Position numbers and translations under genes: made by a program. A stretch of 64,000 nucleotides of DNA, taken from assembly GCF_026410545.1 (NCBI RefSeq), contig NZ_JAPMIT010000001.1:930001-994000 (forward strand), written 5' to 3'. This stretch comes from Microbacterium sp. STN6. Lineage in GTDB: Bacteria > Actinomycetota > Actinomycetes > Actinomycetales > Microbacteriaceae. The notes below the pieces were generated by a model that saw only the letters and a list, made by a program, of their open reading frames with translations, was not told where the DNA came from and ran no database searches. Below are positions 40,601-48,630 of this stretch, piece after piece (position 1 is the stretch's first letter; every line of letters begins with the position of its first letter).

Positions 40601-41158
40601 GAGCTGCCGCTCGCCAAGCACGCCAGCACGTCGATCGCCGACCTCATGGCGTCAGAGAGCATCCAGGATGGCGAGACGGTCACGATCGCCGGTCTCGTCA
40701 CCTCGGCCCAGCACCGCGTCGCGCGCAACTCGGGCAATCAGTACGGCATGATCCAGGTCGAAGACTTCGGCGGCGAGATCACCGTCATGCTCATGGGCAA
40801 GGCGTACCAGGAGTACGCCAATGCCATGGTCGCCGACAGCATCGTCGTCGTGCGCGGGCGCGTGAGCATGCGCGACGACGGCATGAACCTGCACGCGTTC
40901 AACATGTTCACACCCGACGTGGGCCAGAGCGTGGATTCGGGGCCGCTCGTGATCTCGATGGCCGACCAGCGCGCGACCACCGACACCGTGAAGGCGCTCA
41001 ACGAGGTGCTCATGCGCCATGCGGGCGAGAACGAGGTGCGGCTGCGGCTGCTCAAGGGCGGTGTCGCGCGCGTCTTCGAGGTGCCGCACCCGGTCACGGT
41101 GACGGCCGACCTGTACGGCGACCTGAAGGGGCTTCTGGGGCCGGCCTGCCTGAGCTGA
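37649..41158 (+). CDS. dnaE: DNA polymerase III alpha subunit
   Basis: Replicative polymerase, 1169 residues. N-terminal PHP domain (FVHLHVHSEYSMLDGA, VTDHGNVFG), polymerase core with the catalytic aspartates in MPDFDVDFDDRRR, GRGSGAGSM, a helix-hairpin-helix region, and a C-terminal OB fold (ETVTIAGLVTSAQHRVARN). The PHP histidines are retained, which in actinobacteria marks a proofreading-competent domain; that is family knowledge. GTG start with GAAAGAGAAA upstream. Confidence 0.97.
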   Translation: MADDSFVHLHVHSEYSMLDGAAHIKPLIDAAVEKQMPAIAVTDHGNVFGAYDFWKTATAAGIKPIIGTEAYLTPGTHRSDRTRVRWGNGGGDDVSGSGAYTHMTLLAETTEGMHNLFRLSSKASIEGYYFKPRMDRELLSTYGKGLIATTGCPSGEVQTRLRLGQYDEAVKAAADFRDIFGKENFFAEIMDHGLGIERRIMNDLLRLAKQLSLPLVATNDLHYTHAADAKSHAALLCVQSGSTLDDPNRFKFDADEFYLKSASEMRSVFREHPDACDNTLLIAERCDVSFDTSANYMPRFPVPEGESEQTWFVKEVEKGLHERYPAGIPDAVRAQADYEIGVISQMGFPGYFLVVADFINWSKRNGIRVGPGRGSGAGSMAAYAMRITDLDPLQHGLIFERFLNPDRVSMPDFDVDFDDRRRGEVIKYVTEKYGAERVAQIVTYGTIKAKQALKDSSRVLGFPFGMGEKLTKAMPPPVMGKDIPLTGIFDRDHPRYKEAGDIRAVVETNPDAKTVFDTALGIENLKRQWGVHAAGVIMSSDPLIDIIPIMKREQDGQIVTQFDYPACESLGLIKMDFLGLRNLTIINDALDNIEANRGFRPVLEELTLDDRPAYDLLSRGDTLGVFQLDGGPMRSLLRLMKPDNFEDISALIALYRPGPMGANSHTNYALRKNGLQEITPIHPELAEPLAEILSTTYGLIIYQEQVMAIAQKVAGFSLGQADILRRAMGKKKKSELDKQYAGFEGGMKANGYSDAAIKMLWDILLPFSDYAFNKAHSAAYGVVSYWTAYLKAHYPAEYMAALLTSVGDSKDKMAIYLNECRRMGIKVLPPDVNESIGFFTAVAEDVRFGMGAVRNVGMNVVEGVRGARESKGRFETFHDFLRKVPIHVANKRAVESLIKAGAFDSLGATRRALIEIHEDAVEAAVSEKRAEANGQVGFDFDSLWDEPQQVQQVPERPEWSKRDKLAFEREMLGLYVSDHPLAGLELPLAKHASTSIADLMASESIQDGETVTIAGLVTSAQHRVARNSGNQYGMIQVEDFGGEITVMLMGKAYQEYANAMVADSIVVVRGRVSMRDDGMNLHAFNMFTPDVGQSVDSGPLVISMADQRATTDTVKALNEVLMRHAGENEVRLRLLKGGVARVFEVPHPVTVTADLYGDLKGLLGPACLS

Positions 41159-41217
41159 GCCGAACCGGATCAGGCGAGGCGAACTGAGCCGAGCCGAGCA
41201 GAACCGAGCTCGTGGCG

Positions 41218-41820
41218 CTAGGCCTCGTGGCCCGGGCGCAGGTACCGGCGCTCGTGGTACAGCAGCGCCTCGTCTTCGGCGCCCAGGCCGCCCTCCTCGA
41301 TCTGCACGACGACAACGACGTTGTTGTGAACCCGCACACGCTCGACGATGCGGCCGCACATCCATGCCGTCACATCGTCGATCAGCGGAAGCCCATGAGG
41401 CCCGGGATGCCAGTGTTCGCCCTGGAAGCGCCCCGCACGGTCGCCCGCGAGCTTCTCGGCGACGCCTCGATTGCGGGAGCCGAGCATGTGGATGATCACG
41501 CGATCCGTCTCGGCGATGGTCGGCCAGCTGCTGGCCGAGAGCGCCATGTTGAACGTCGCGAGCGGCGGCACCGCCGCGAGCGACGAGAGCGAGGTCGCGG
41601 TGAAGCCGACGGGCGTGCCGTCGGCGCCTAGGGCCGTGATGACGGCGACGCCCGCCGCGTGACGGCGGAACGCCTGTTTGAACGCCGAGAGGTCCGGCGG
41701 TGCCACCGCCTCCTCGGCCGATTCCTCCAGCGCCTCCGGCACCTCCGGCGCCTCCTCGGCCGCATCGGCGGGGATCGGTGCTCCGCTCTCGTCGCCGCCG
41801 ATGAATTCGCTCTCACTCAT
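41218..41820 (-). CDS. Flavin reductase family protein
   Basis: FMN-binding split-barrel protein of 200 residues: FRRHAAGVAVITA, VGFTATSLSSLAAVPPLATFNMA and SRNRGVAEKLAG, ending HERRYLRPG. Likely supplies reduced flavin or acts as an NAD(P)H:flavin oxidoreductase; the partner is unknown. An acidic Glu/Ala/Pro-rich stretch of about 45 residues precedes the domain. Start set at ATG 41820; the frame is open further upstream to 41931. No clear ribosome site. Divergent from hisD. Confidence 0.82.
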   Translation of the reverse strand: MSESEFIGGDESGAPIPADAAEEAPEVPEALEESAEEAVAPPDLSAFKQAFRRHAAGVAVITALGADGTPVGFTATSLSSLAAVPPLATFNMALSASSWPTIAETDRVIIHMLGSRNRGVAEKLAGDRAGRFQGEHWHPGPHGLPLIDDVTAWMCGRIVERVRVHNNVVVVVQIEEGGLGAEDEALLYHERRYLRPGHEA

Positions 41821-41939
41821 ACTGCTGTCACGCTCGTACCCATCCTCGAAACTGGCGGCCGATCCGCCCACCGCGACCCCGACGCCCATGGCTCTTGTCA
41901 CGTGCCGCTCGTGCCGACTCTCGCTCGTCACCGAGCCGA

Positions 41940-41945
41940 TAGGCT
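41940..41945 (+). promoter_or_regulatory. Candidate -10 (TAGGCT) for hisD
   Basis: TAGGCT nine bases before the hisD ATG, leaving at most a few untranslated bases; no Shine-Dalgarno seen. Confidence 0.45.
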
Positions 41946-41954
41946 GGTTCGGCC

Positions 41955-43280
41955 ATGATCCAGACCATCGACCTCCGCGGAATCCAGCCTACCGGCGAGC
42001 GTTTCCGCGCACTCCTGCCGAGGCCCGTCGTCGACGTCTCCGTCGCCCTCAAGGCCGCCACCGAGCTGATCGACGACGTGCGCGCCAACGGGGCGGATGC
42101 GCTGCGCAGCCAGGCAGAGCGTTTCGACGGCGTCTCACCCGAGCACCTGCGCGTGCCGGCCGAATCGATCGAGCGCGCGGTCGCCGAACTGGCCCCCGAG
42201 ATGCGAGAGGCGCTCGAAGAGGCCATCCGGCGGGTGCGCCTGGCCACGGCGGCACAGGTGCCGCCAGAGGTCGTGACCGAGATCGGCGCTGGCGCATCCG
42301 TCGTTCAACGCTGGCAGCCCGTCGCCCGCGCCGGCCTCTACGTGCCGGGGGGCAAAGCGGCATACCCCTCGAGCGTCATCATGAACGCGGTGCCGGCGCA
42401 GGTCGCGGGCGTCGCCTCGCTTGCGCTGGCGAGCCCCGCGCAGAAGGAGTTCGGCGGGGGAGTGCACCCGAGCGTGCTCGGCGCGGCCGGTCTGCTCGGC
42501 ATCGATGAGGTCTACGCCATCGGCGGGGCCGGCGCCATCGGCGCGCTGGCGTGGGGCGTGGCCGAAATCGGCCTCGAGCCCGTGCAGATGATCACCGGGC
42601 CAGGCAACATCTATGTTGCGGCGGCCAAGCGCGTCGTGCGCGGCACAGCCGGAATCGACGCCGAGGCGGGCACGACCGAGATCCTGGTGATCGCCGACGA
42701 GAGCGCGAACGCCGCGTTCGTGGCGGCCGACCTCGTAAGCCAGGCGGAGCACGACGAGGCGGCGGCCTCGATTCTCGTGACCGACTCACCGGCTCTCGCT
42801 GAGCGCGTGCAGGCGGCGGCCGCCGAACGGGCCGCCTCCACCCGGCACGCCGACCGGGTGCGCGCTGCTCTCAGCGGGCAGCAGTCCGCCATCGTGCTCG
42901 TCGACGACATGAGCGCGGCGGCCGCGTTCAGCAACGCATACGGACCCGAGCACCTCGAGATCCAGACGCGGGAACCCGCGGCACAGCTGGAGCAGATCGT
43001 GAATGCCGGGGCCATCTTCCTCGGGCCGCACTCGCCCGTGAGCCTCGGCGACTACATCGCGGGTTCCAACCACGTGCTGCCCACCGGCGGGCAGGCGCGG
43101 TTCACACCGGGTCTCGGCGCGTACTCGTTCCTCCGGCCGCAGCAGATTATCCGCTACGACGCCGCCGCGCTCGCCGAGGTCGCAGCTCGCATCGTGACAC
43201 TGTCGCACGCCGAGGGGCTTCCCGCGCACGGCGAGGCCGTGACGGCCCGTTTCGAGCGCGGCCACGCGCCCCTCGGCTAG
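41955..43280 (+). CDS. hisD: Histidinol dehydrogenase
   Basis: Last two steps of histidine synthesis: oxidises L-histidinol to histidine with NAD and zinc. 441 residues: [64 protein letters not shown] and the C-terminal [11 protein letters not shown]. No other his genes are in the window. The stop is 13 bp before nrdR. Confidence 0.96.
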   Translation: MIQTIDLRGIQPTGERFRALLPRPVVDVSVALKAATELIDDVRANGADALRSQAERFDGVSPEHLRVPAESIERAVAELAPEMREALEEAIRRVRLATAAQVPPEVVTEIGAGASVVQRWQPVARAGLYVPGGKAAYPSSVIMNAVPAQVAGVASLALASPAQKEFGGGVHPSVLGAAGLLGIDEVYAIGGAGAIGALAWGVAEIGLEPVQMITGPGNIYVAAAKRVVRGTAGIDAEAGTTEILVIADESANAAFVAADLVSQAEHDEAAASILVTDSPALAERVQAAAAERAASTRHADRVRAALSGQQSAIVLVDDMSAAAAFSNAYGPEHLEIQTREPAAQLEQIVNAGAIFLGPHSPVSLGDYIAGSNHVLPTGGQARFTPGLGAYSFLRPQQIIRYDAAALAEVAARIVTLSHAEGLPAHGEAVTARFERGHAPLG

Positions 43281-43293
43281 TCTTTACTGCACC

Positions 43294-43755
43294 ATGTTCT
43301 GCCCGTTCTGCCGCCACCCGGACTCCCGCGTCATCGACTCCCGCACGAGCGACGACGGGCTCGCCATTCGCCGCCGTCGGCAGTGCCCCGAGTGCGGCAG
43401 GCGATTCTCGACCACCGAGACCGCGAGCCTCAGCGTTATCAAGCGCAGCGGCGTCGCCGAACCGTTCAGCCGCGAGAAGATCGTGAGCGGGGTGCGCAAG
43501 GCGTGCCAGGGCCGCCCCGTGACCGATACCGACCTCGCGTTGCTTGCCCAGCGGGTCGAAGAGACCATCCGGGCTACGGGTGCCTCGCAGATCGACGCAA
43601 ATGACATCGGCCTCGCCATCCTGCCGCCGCTGCGTGAGCTGGACGAGGTGGCGTATCTGCGCTTCGCGAGTGTCTATCAGGCGTTCGACTCGCTCGACGA
43701 CTTCGAGTCGGCGATCGGGCAGCTGCGTGTGGAACACCACAGCACAGAGGGCTGA
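43294..43755 (+). CDS. nrdR: Ribonucleotide reductase repressor NrdR
   Basis: Zinc ribbon plus ATP-cone regulator of nrd genes. 153 residues: [17 protein letters not shown] and [12 protein letters not shown] give the four zinc cysteines; the ATP cone spans [20 protein letters not shown] onward. No ribosome site is visible; TAGTCT/TTTACT at 43278-43288 could give a leaderless or near-leaderless transcript, otherwise it is coupled to hisD. Confidence 0.95.
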   Translation: MFCPFCRHPDSRVIDSRTSDDGLAIRRRRQCPECGRRFSTTETASLSVIKRSGVAEPFSREKIVSGVRKACQGRPVTDTDLALLAQRVEETIRATGASQIDANDIGLAILPPLRELDEVAYLRFASVYQAFDSLDDFESAIGQLRVEHHSTEG

Positions 43756-43832
43756 CCGCGCACAGCAGCAACCGCCTCGCCTGAAACCGGCTTCGGGCGT
43801 GAGGTGGGCGCGGCCCTGGCGTGCCGCTCCGC

Positions 43833-43838
43833 TACGCT
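43833..43838 (+). promoter_or_regulatory. Candidate -10 (TACGCT) for pyrD
   Basis: TACGCT lies nine bases before the pyrD ATG; no Shine-Dalgarno seen, suggesting a leaderless or very short-leader transcript. Confidence 0.4.
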
Positions 43839-43847
43839 GGCACAGGC

Positions 43848-44906
43848 ATGTATCGCACGTTATTCTCCCTCGTCCTCTCCCGGCTCGACCCGGAGTTCGC
43901 GCATCACCTGGCGTTCGTCGTCATCCGTGTGCTCCCGGCGCTCGGCCTCGGTGGCGTCCTCCGGCGCTTCACGCGGCCACGCGTCGACCTGCGCGTACGG
44001 GCGCTCGGCCTCGACTTCGAAACGCCCTTCGGCGTCGCGGCGGGCTTCGACAAAGACGGTGAGGCCGTTCTGGGCCTGGGCATGCTCGGCTTCGGTCATG
44101 TGGAGGTCGGCACCGTCACGGCGCGGCCCCAGCCGGGCAACGAGAAGCCGAGGCTGTTTCGGCTGATCCGCGATCGCGCGATCATCAACCGCATGGGCTT
44201 CAACAACCACGGTGCGGCGGCCGCGGCTGACCGCCTGCGACGGGTCGTGCCGGTTCCGAGTCGCCCGGTCCTCGGAATCAACATCGGCAAGAGCCGGGTC
44301 GTGCGCGTCGAGGACGCGGTCGACGACTATCGCGCCAGCGCGCGTGCCGTCGCGCCTGTCGCCGACTATCTCGTCGTCAACGTGAGCTCGCCCAACACGC
44401 CGGGCCTTCGCGGCCTGCAGGAGATCGACATGCTCGAGCCTCTGCTCGCCGCCGTGCACGAGTCGGCAGGCGGCACGCCGATGCTCGTGAAGATCGCCCC
44501 CGACCTCAGCGACGACGAGATCGGCCGCATCGCCGACCTGGTCGTGCGGCTCGGGCTCGACGGCATCATCGCCACGAACACCACCATCTCGCGAGAGGGA
44601 CTGACCACGGATGCCGCGGCCGTCACGGCCGCGGGCGCCGGCGGGCTCTCGGGCGCGCCCCTCGCCGCGCGCTCCATCGCCGTGCTCCGGCTGCTGCGCT
44701 CGGTCGTGCCGAGCGACCTCTGCATCATCTCGGTCGGGGGAGTGGAGAGCGCGCACGACGTGCAGGAGCGGCTGGACGCGGGCGCCACCCTCGTGCAGGC
44801 GTACACCGCGTTCCTGTACCGGGGGCCGCTCTGGGCGCGGCAGATCAATCGCGGGCTCGAGCGCATCCGTGCCGAGCGCATCCGTGCCGAGCGCGTGAAG
44901 CGCTAG
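43848..44906 (+). CDS. pyrD: Dihydroorotate dehydrogenase (quinone)
   Basis: Class 2, membrane-associated enzyme of pyrimidine synthesis passing electrons to menaquinone. 352 residues: N-terminal helices (YRTLFSLVLSRLDPEFAHHL) typical of the quinone-linked class, FGVAAGFDKDGEAV, NRMGFNNHGA, the catalytic serine region VNVSSPNTPGLRG and ISVGGVESAHD. The C-terminus repeats ERIRA twice (15-bp duplication at 44859-44888). Converges with the RNase HI gene, stops 3 bp apart. Confidence 0.95.
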   Translation: MYRTLFSLVLSRLDPEFAHHLAFVVIRVLPALGLGGVLRRFTRPRVDLRVRALGLDFETPFGVAAGFDKDGEAVLGLGMLGFGHVEVGTVTARPQPGNEKPRLFRLIRDRAIINRMGFNNHGAAAAADRLRRVVPVPSRPVLGINIGKSRVVRVEDAVDDYRASARAVAPVADYLVVNVSSPNTPGLRGLQEIDMLEPLLAAVHESAGGTPMLVKIAPDLSDDEIGRIADLVVRLGLDGIIATNTTISREGLTTDAAAVTAAGAGGLSGAPLAARSIAVLRLLRSVVPSDLCIISVGGVESAHDVQERLDAGATLVQAYTAFLYRGPLWARQINRGLERIRAERIRAERVKR

Positions 44907-44909
44907 GGC

Positions 44910-45908
44910 TCAGACGATCGGTGTCGACTGGTGGAAGCGCAGCCGCCACACGCCGTTCTCGCTGACCCACAGCGAACTCCGCGTCGTCGCGGCACCCGCC
45001 TCGCTCACCCGATACGTGAGCAGAACGACGCCCTCGGCCACGAGCGTACCCTGCACATTTTCGAGGCGCGAGGCAATCGAATGAGCGGATGCCGCGCCCG
45101 CGCCCACCTGCCCGGCACTGCCGCTCAGCCGACCCCCCTCGTCCACACAGACGAACCCGGAGTGCAGCAGCTCTGAGGCGAGCCCGCTGCCGGCGCGCCG
45201 CAGCCGCCTCTCGAGAGCGATCACGGTCGGGATCGCGTCTGCGGCAGACCCGGCGACGGCTCCGCGCGAGCTCGGCGCGTCTGCGGCAGACGCGACGACG
45301 GCTCCGCGCGAGCTCGGTGCATCCGCGGCGGTGCCGAAGAGGTCGAGTTCGAGCGCCATGGCCGGTGGCGCGTCGAGCGACGTCGATGTGGCAGCCGCAG
45401 GGGCCGTTCCGGCCATGTCGATGCGAGCCGCGGCGCCCGCAGTCGCACCCGCCCAGCCGGGCCCGGCCGGGATCTCGCTGCGCCGTTGGTATGCGGTTGC
45501 GACGGCGCGGGCGCGCTCATCCGCTGCCTCATTGAGGGGGTGCCCGGCGTGGCCCTTGACCCATTCGAAGCTGAAGCGCCGTCCCGTGAGTGCCTCGTCG
45601 AGCTGGGTGAGCAGGTCGAGGTTCATCACGGGGGAGCCGTCGGCCTTGCGCCAGCCTTTGCGCTTCCAGCCCGGCATCCACTTGGTCACCGCGTTGATCA
45701 CGTATTGGCTGTCGCACAGGATGCGCAGCTCGTCGTCGAGGTGCGACGTGGCCCGGAGCAGGTCGAGAACGGCCATGAGCTCGCCCTGGTTGTTGGTGCC
45801 GTGCGGCCAGCCGCCCGCGCGCCAATGCTCATCATCGACGTACCAGGCCCAGCCGGCCGGGCCGGGATTGCCGAGGGCGGAGCCGTCCGCCGCCGCGACG
45901 ATCGCCAC
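44910..45908 (-). CDS. rnhA: RNase HI fused to a DUF4440/SnoaL-like domain
   Basis: 332 residues. Residues 1 to about 145 are a complete RNase HI with AADGSALGNPGPAG (first Asp), NNQGELMAV (Glu), ILCDSQYV (Asp), VKGHAGHPLNEAADERA (His and last Asp), so it should cleave RNA in RNA-DNA hybrids. A linker of about 80 residues with a 14-residue duplicated unit (DAPSSRGAV...) follows. The C-terminal about 105 residues (VIALERRLRRAG, ELLHSGFVCVDEGGR, GVVLLTYRVSEAG, WRLRFHQSTPIV) have the pattern of DUF4440 NTF2-like domains. GTG start; one base separates it from the upstream DUF3043 stop. Confidence 0.85.
   Translation of the reverse strand: MAIVAAADGSALGNPGPAGWAWYVDDEHWRAGGWPHGTNNQGELMAVLDLLRATSHLDDELRILCDSQYVINAVTKWMPGWKRKGWRKADGSPVMNLDLLTQLDEALTGRRFSFEWVKGHAGHPLNEAADERARAVATAYQRRSEIPAGPGWAGATAGAAARIDMAGTAPAAATSTSLDAPPAMALELDLFGTAADAPSSRGAVVASAADAPSSRGAVAGSAADAIPTVIALERRLRRAGSGLASELLHSGFVCVDEGGRLSGSAGQVGAGAASAHSIASRLENVQGTLVAEGVVLLTYRVSEAGAATTRSSLWVSENGVWRLRFHQSTPIV
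45235..45318 (-). repeat. 42-bp in-frame duplication in RNase HI linker
   Basis: Two near-identical 42-base units starting at 45235 and 45277 on the plus strand. Read in the gene they give the repeated 14-residue unit DAPSSRGAV(V/A)(A/G)SAA. Placed between the RNase and NTF2-like domains. Confidence 0.85.
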
Positions 45909-45909
45909 G

Positions 45910-46515
45910 TCAGCTCGGGAACTGGCGGCGCTTGACCTGCGGCTTCGGCAGACGGATCATGCGCAACTGCATGGCGCGCATTCCCGCGTACCAGCGCACA
46001 CCGCGCTCGACCTTGCCCTCGCCGAACTTCTGGGCGAGGCGCTTGCGCACGATGTAGGCGAGGATGAAGTCGTCGATGAGCGCGACGATGAAGAACGCCC
46101 ACAGCACCAGGATGCCGTACACCTGGAATGCGGTGATCGGCGTGAAGCTCAGCACGATCACGAGCAGCATGACGGGGATCATGAGCTCACCGATGTTGAA
46201 GCGCGCGTCGACGTAGTCACGCACGAATCGCCGCTGCGGCCCCTTGTCGCGCGCGGTCAGGTACCGATCGTCGCCGGCCGCCATGCCCAGCCGCGCCTTT
46301 TCGCGCTGCTCGGCCGACTTCGAGCGGGACTGCCTGGCCGCCTCCTTGCGGTCGTTCGGCACCAGCGGGCGCCTGCGGGCGGCCTCCTGCTCCTTGCGAG
46401 TGGGCGTCGCGTGGCCCTTGCCGGCCAGTCGGGCGGCCGTCTCTTCGCTTGTCTCGATCGTCGGCGTGGTGTCGCCGTCGGTCTGCGCGCTGTCTGAAGT
46501 CTGTCGTTTTGCCAC
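45910..46515 (-). CDS. DUF3043 membrane protein
   Basis: 201-residue protein of the actinobacterial DUF3043 family: a charged cytoplasmic N-terminus of about 100 residues (RKEQEAARRRPLVPNDRKEA), two membrane helices around FNIGELMIPVMLLVIVLSF and GILVLWAFFIVALIDDFIL, then a basic C-terminus ending KRRQFPS. Function unknown. AGAGGA precedes the GTG. Cotranscribed with the RNase HI gene by spacing. Confidence 0.85.
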   Translation of the reverse strand: MAKRQTSDSAQTDGDTTPTIETSEETAARLAGKGHATPTRKEQEAARRRPLVPNDRKEAARQSRSKSAEQREKARLGMAAGDDRYLTARDKGPQRRFVRDYVDARFNIGELMIPVMLLVIVLSFTPITAFQVYGILVLWAFFIVALIDDFILAYIVRKRLAQKFGEGKVERGVRWYAGMRAMQLRMIRLPKPQVKRRQFPS

Positions 46516-46540
46516 GGGAATCCTCTTAGGGTCGTCCGCT

Positions 46541-46546
46541 TAAGAT
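46541..46546 (+). promoter_or_regulatory. Leaderless -10 (TAAGAT) for dipeptidase
   Basis: TAAGAT, seven bases, then ATG at 46554; no ribosome site. Textbook leaderless spacing for actinobacteria. Confidence 0.55.
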
Positions 46547-46553
46547 TACCTGC

Positions 46554-48008
46554 ATGACGAATCCGCCCGAGACCCCGAACGCTGCCGACCGCGACCGAGA
46601 GCGCCTGAGCGATGTCGACAAGGCCATTCGCACCTATGTCGAGAACGCGCTGCCAGCCTCGATTGCCGATCTGACGCGACTCGTGCGCATCCCCTCGGTG
46701 TCGTGGGCCGCCTTCGATGCGGCGCATGTGGCAGAGAGTGCGGATGCTGTGGCCGGCCTCCTGCGCGACACCGGCGTCTTCGACTCGGTCACCGTTACCC
46801 GAGCGCCGATCGGCGCCGGTCCGGAACAGGGCCAGCCCGCCGTACTCGCGAGGCGGGCGGCGCGCGCCGGCCGCCCCACCGTGCTTCTGTATGCCCACCA
46901 CGACGTGCAGCCGCCCGGCCGCGATGAGGATTGGGATACCCCTCCGTATGAGCCGACGGTTCGCGGCGACCGCCTCTATGCGCGCGGCGCGGCCGACGAC
47001 AAGGCGGGTGTGATGGCGCATGTCGCGTCGATCCGCGCCCTGGCCGAGGTGGTCGGCGACGACCTCAACCTGGGCCTCTCGGTGTTCATCGAGGGTGAGG
47101 AGGAGTTCGGCTCGCGCTCCTTCGCCTCGTTCCTCGACGCGAATCGCGAGGCGCTTGCGGCCGACGTCATCGTGGTCGCCGACTCCGACAACTGGGATGT
47201 CGACACGCCGGCCCTCACGGTCGGCCTTCGCGGTAACGTCACGTTCCGGCTCACCGTCTCGACACTGGAGCACGCGTCCCACTCGGGCATGTTCGGCGGC
47301 GCGGTGCCGGATGCGATGCTCGCCATGGTGCGGCTGCTGTCGAGCCTGCACGCCGACGACGGCTCCGTCGCGGTCGCCGGGCTCACCAGCCACGGCGCCG
47401 AGGTGCCCGAGCAGAGCGAGGAGACGCTGCGGCAGGACGCCGCGTTGCTCGACGGCGTCACGCCGATCGGCACGGGGCCCATCCTCAGCCGCATCTGGTC
47501 GAAGCCGTCGATCACGGTGACCGGCATCGACGCCCCGAGCGTCGCCAACGCCTCCAACACGCTCTCGCCGCGCGTGGCGGTGAAGATCAGCTGCCGCGTC
47601 GCCCCCGGGCAGGACGCCCAAGAGGCGTTCACCGCCATCGAGCGCCACCTTCGTGAGAATGCGCCGTTCGGCGCGCACGTGGAAGTCGACGACGTCGACA
47701 CGGGCGATCCGTTCCTCGTCGACACGAGCGGGTGGGCCGTCGCCGAGGTCAAGCGTGCCATGGCCGATGCCTGGGGCCGCGAGCCGCTCGAGACCGGCAT
47801 CGGCGGCTCGATCCCCTTCATCGCCGACCTCGTGCGCGTCTTCCCCGAAGCGCAGATCCTCGTGACCGGCGTCGAAGATCCCGACACCCGGGCGCACAGC
47901 CCCAACGAGTCGCTGCACCTCGGCGTCTTCAAGCGCGCGATCCTCACCGAGGCGCTCATGCTGGCCCGGCTGAACGGTCGTCACGTCGACGGCGCAGGCG
48001 ACGAATAG
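46554..48008 (+). CDS. M20-family dipeptidase
   Basis: Cytoplasmic zinc peptidase of 484 residues. M20 metal sites are visible: YAHHDVQPPG (His, Asp), RGAADDKAG (bridging Asp), EGEEEFGSRSF (catalytic Glu and metal Glu), VVADSDNWD and, near the C-terminus, EDPDTRAHSPNE (His). The central lid domain begins VTFRLTVSTLEHASHSGMFGG. Best described as a dipeptidase; the exact peptide substrate is unknown. Confidence 0.92.
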   Translation: MTNPPETPNAADRDRERLSDVDKAIRTYVENALPASIADLTRLVRIPSVSWAAFDAAHVAESADAVAGLLRDTGVFDSVTVTRAPIGAGPEQGQPAVLARRAARAGRPTVLLYAHHDVQPPGRDEDWDTPPYEPTVRGDRLYARGAADDKAGVMAHVASIRALAEVVGDDLNLGLSVFIEGEEEFGSRSFASFLDANREALAADVIVVADSDNWDVDTPALTVGLRGNVTFRLTVSTLEHASHSGMFGGAVPDAMLAMVRLLSSLHADDGSVAVAGLTSHGAEVPEQSEETLRQDAALLDGVTPIGTGPILSRIWSKPSITVTGIDAPSVANASNTLSPRVAVKISCRVAPGQDAQEAFTAIERHLRENAPFGAHVEVDDVDTGDPFLVDTSGWAVAEVKRAMADAWGREPLETGIGGSIPFIADLVRVFPEAQILVTGVEDPDTRAHSPNESLHLGVFKRAILTEALMLARLNGRHVDGAGDE

Positions 48009-48042
48009 GCGGATGCTCGGCAACTCCCCATCGTCGGCGCGG

Positions 48043-48048
48043 TACTAT
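48043..48048 (+). promoter_or_regulatory. Candidate -10 (TACTAT) for erpA
   Basis: TACTAT about 60 bases before the ATG of erpA, which has its own ribosome site GAAGGAG. Confidence 0.45.
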
Positions 48049-48108
48049 CGGGAAAGACCTGAAGATCGCGCCGCCAGGCGCGGCGAAAGAAATGGCTGAA
48101 GGAGCGTC

Positions 48109-48462
48109 ATGACCGACACGCTGACCCAGACCAAGGCCCACGGCGTTGGCCTCACCGACACGGCCGCCGCGAAGGTGAAGAGCCTGCTCGAGCAGGAGGG
48201 TCGCGATGACCTGCGCCTGCGTCTGGCCGTGCAACCCGGCGGATGCTCGGGGCTCATCTACCAGCTGTACTTCGACGAGCGCGAGCTCGACGGCGACGCC
48301 ATCGTGGAATTCGACGGTGTCGGCGTCATCGTCGACAAGATGAGCGTTCCGTACCTCGACGGCGCGACCGTGGACTTCGAGGACTCGATCCAGAAGCAGG
48401 GCTTCACGATCGACAATCCGAACGCCGCGGGCAGCTGCGCGTGCGGGGACAGCTTCCACTGA
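48109..48462 (+). CDS. erpA: Iron-sulfur cluster insertion protein (ErpA/HesB)
   Basis: A-type Fe-S carrier of 117 residues delivering clusters to apo-proteins. The three conserved cysteines are in GGCSGLIY and SCACGDSF. It lies just upstream of the oxidase genes; the bc1 Rieske protein encoded nearby is a plausible recipient, which is inference. Mycobacteria also have this gene near ctaC. Confidence 0.92.
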   Translation: MTDTLTQTKAHGVGLTDTAAAKVKSLLEQEGRDDLRLRLAVQPGGCSGLIYQLYFDERELDGDAIVEFDGVGVIVDKMSVPYLDGATVDFEDSIQKQGFTIDNPNAAGSCACGDSFH

Positions 48463-48484
48463 CACGCCGGTTCGAACACGGATC

Positions 48485-48515
48485 ACGGGCCGCCCATTCG
48501 GGCGGCCCGTTCTGC
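48485..48515 (+). terminator. Hairpin terminator after erpA
   Basis: ACGGGCCGCCC (48485-48495), loop ATTC, GGGCGGCCCGT (48500-48510): a perfect 11-bp stem 22 bases after the erpA stop, followed by a weak T-containing tail. Separates erpA from ctaC. Confidence 0.75.
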
Positions 48516-48566
48516 GTCTGGAGGCGGCGCGCGAGCGAGACGGGCATCGAGACGCTCAGAACGCAG

Positions 48567-48572
48567 TAAGCT
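48567..48572 (+). promoter_or_regulatory. Candidate -10 (TAAGCT) for ctaC
   Basis: TAAGCT about 58 bases before the ctaC GTG, just after the erpA terminator, leaving a leader with AAAGG near the start. Confidence 0.45.
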
Positions 48573-48630
48573 GGGTTCCGTCTCGGGTGGTCCGCAGTGG
48601 CCGCTGAAACCGTCTCTCGAAAGGTCACCG

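Noticed and set aside
48485-48510. Erp-ctaC hairpin as a riboswitch
   Set aside because: A simple perfect stem with a 4-base loop right after a stop codon is best read as a terminator.
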